The translations under genes and the position numbers were made by a program. From Roseovarius amoyensis (GTDB lineage: Bacteria; Pseudomonadota; Alphaproteobacteria; Rhodobacterales; Rhodobacteraceae): a stretch of 64,000 bases of DNA. Every line of letters starts with the position of its first letter. The first letter of the stretch is position 1. This document shows positions 62,739 to 64,000 of this stretch, piece by piece. The stretch spans positions 1-64,000 of the forward strand of contig NZ_QITQ01000019.1 of assembly GCF_003260265.1 (NCBI RefSeq), read 5' to 3'. A model generated the notes under the pieces. The model saw only the letters and a program-made list of their open reading frames with translations. It was not told the origin of the DNA and made no database searches.

Positions 62739-64000
62739 ATGACGGCGACGTCACTGGCATATTGTCTGGAAACAGCGGCTACGCTCCTTCGAGATCGGCC
62801 CTTTTTGATTACCGAGAGTAGCGAGACCACGTTCGGAGAATTCGACGCGCTTTCGGGCCGGCTGGCCAATGTACTCTTGGCGTACGGCATTGGTCGGGGC
62901 GACGTCGTGGGGCTCTACATGCCGAGTTGCTTGTTTCTGAGCGCGGGCTACTTCGCCTGCCAGAAGATCGGCGCCATCGCCGCGCCAATCTCTAGCATGA
63001 ATCGCGCGCAAGAGGTTCGTCCGCTTCTGGAGCGGACGCAGATGCGCGTGATGGTGGTGGATACGCAAACGGCAGCCGAGGCGGTGCGCGCCTGTCAGGC
63101 GGCGGCACATGAGGTGACGATCCTCGTCAGCGGCGGCACCGTTGCTGGCGCCGTTCCGCTCGACGCCGCCGTTGCCTCGGCGAGCGTGGAGTGCCCACCG
63201 CTGCCGCTGCGGCCGGACGATCCGGCAGCGCTTTTCTTCACTTCCGGCACCACGGGCGTAACCAAGGGCGCGGTACAGACCCAGCGCAGCATCACCACGA
63301 CGGTGCGCGACATGGCGGTTCACGCGGGCTTTAGCTGGGACTGCGAAGTGTTCCTTTGTGCGTTGCCCGTGTTCAACAACTTCGGTGCCACGGTCATGGT
63401 GAACGGCGCGATCTACAATGGCGCACGCGTTGTCATGTTGGAGCGCTGGGATACGCAAAAAGTACTCGATGAGATCACCCGGCACCGGGTGACCTTTATG
63501 GCCGGTGCGCCGACGATGTTCCTCTACATGCTGAGCGAATTCGATCCGAGCCGGCATGACCTGTCCTCGATGCGTCTTGCGATCGCGGCCGGCGCCCCCG
63601 TTTCGCCGGAGATCCTGACGCGGTTCCAAGAGGTGACCGGTGTGCCCATTCTTGAGCTTTACGGGGCGACCGAGGTTTCCGGCGGGGCCACCGCCCAGCC
63701 GCTTGTCGGCGTGCGCAAACGCGGCTCGGCCGGCGTTCCGCTTGGCAATTCGCGCAATACGATCCTCGACGAGGACGGTGCGCCCGTCCCTGTCGGCGAA
63801 ACCGGCGAGGTGCGCATCTCGGGCGACATAGTGGGCGCTGACTACTGGGGCGACAAAGAGACGACCGCCGCGAGCTTTTCCGAAGCGGGCTGGCTGAGCG
63901 GCGACATCGGCTACCTCGACGAAGACGGCTATCTGTTCATTGTCGATCGCAAGAAGGACGTGATCATTGCCGGTGGTTTCAACATCTATCCAATTGAGGT
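62739..64000 (+). CDS. Acyl-CoA synthetase / AMP-dependent ligase (partial, runs off the window)
   Basis: The first 420 codons are present and open to the window end. ANL-superfamily motifs: FFTSGTTGVTKGAVQTQ (A3, near residue 166), ELYGATEVSG (A5, near 307) and GWLSGDIGYLDEDGYLF then DRKKDVIIAGG (A7-A8, near 385-412). It activates a carboxylic acid as acyl-AMP and then acyl-CoA; the substrate is unclear. GGGGGG precedes the ATG. Codon use (more TTG, ATT, CTT) is less GC-biased than in neighbours, suggesting acquisition. Confidence 0.9.
   Translation, partial: MTATSLAYCLETAATLLRDRPFLITESSETTFGEFDALSGRLANVLLAYGIGRGDVVGLYMPSCLFLSAGYFACQKIGAIAAPISSMNRAQEVRPLLERTQMRVMVVDTQTAAEAVRACQAAAHEVTILVSGGTVAGAVPLDAAVASASVECPPLPLRPDDPAALFFTSGTTGVTKGAVQTQRSITTTVRDMAVHAGFSWDCEVFLCALPVFNNFGATVMVNGAIYNGARVVMLERWDTQKVLDEITRHRVTFMAGAPTMFLYMLSEFDPSRHDLSSMRLAIAAGAPVSPEILTRFQEVTGVPILELYGATEVSGGATAQPLVGVRKRGSAGVPLGNSRNTILDEDGAPVPVGETGEVRISGDIVGADYWGDKETTAASFSEAGWLSGDIGYLDEDGYLFIVDRKKDVIIAGGFNIYPIE

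Noticed and set aside
62751..63629. 292-codon minus-strand frame over the acyl-CoA ligase
   Set aside because: The plus strand carries unmistakable ligase motifs through the whole stretch.

Overview
The window is GC-rich and its gene content points to a marine Rhodobacteraceae (Roseobacter-type) alphaproteobacterium. Markers are a heterotetrameric sarcosine oxidase operon, the ccmABC-D-G cytochrome c maturation cluster, ChpT with a CtrA-type box, ornithine-lipid genes olsBA, an exosortase E/VPEID-CTERM pair, CbiZ, and ribosomal protein L21 with a C-terminal helix-hairpin-helix tail. No species can be named from the sequence alone.

Layout. 1-4.4 kb is the integrase end of a genomic island inserted at the 5' end of dusA: a compact minus-strand operon of small unknown genes, a tyrosine recombinase and a cluster of repeated GTATGACTC sites. 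The other island end lies outside the window. 4.4-14.9 kb is core chromosome: dusA, a TauE/SafE permease, DUF1289-ruvX-ccmI, soxB - small membrane protein - soxDAG, and Fe-type sodB. 15-17 kb carries AT-richer accessory genes. 17-30.6 kb holds a host-attachment-family gene, rarD, a LOG protein, a LysM protein, an Atm1-type exporter, xrtE with its VPEID-CTERM partner, an IS200-like transposase remnant, a TPR protein, bamB, der, a TspO-like protein and a fatty acid desaturase. 30.7-42.2 kb has an EF-hand protein, an RpoH-type sigma factor divergent from a cysteine-rich MarR protein, serS, a membrane pentapeptide-repeat protein, yajC-secDF, and ccmABCD-ccmG interrupted by a 231-bp structured insertion with an 8-bp duplication. 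42.2-44.9 kb has a solitary iron-type ABC ATPase followed by a scar of broken SDR, cupin and enoyl-CoA hydratase genes. 45-56.7 kb is core again: tRNA-Ser(CGA), rplU-rpmA, obgE-proBA, chpT, DUF3553, olsBA, thiE, trmJ and ctaA. 56.8-62.2 kb is a cobalamin riboswitch driving btuB-btuF-btuC-btuD-cbiZ. The window ends inside an acyl-CoA ligase gene.

How the genes work together. ccmI (7-8 kb) and ccmABCDG (39-42 kb) belong to one pathway split over two loci. yajC and secDF form a secretion pair. olsB and olsA make ornithine lipid and sit downstream of a perfect CtrA-type box, next to chpT, the phosphotransferase of the CtrA relay. The riboswitch group imports corrinoids, and cbiZ lets incomplete ones be remodelled. 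xrtE and the VPEID-CTERM protein form a protein-sorting pair whose biological role is unknown and are the least understood system in the window.
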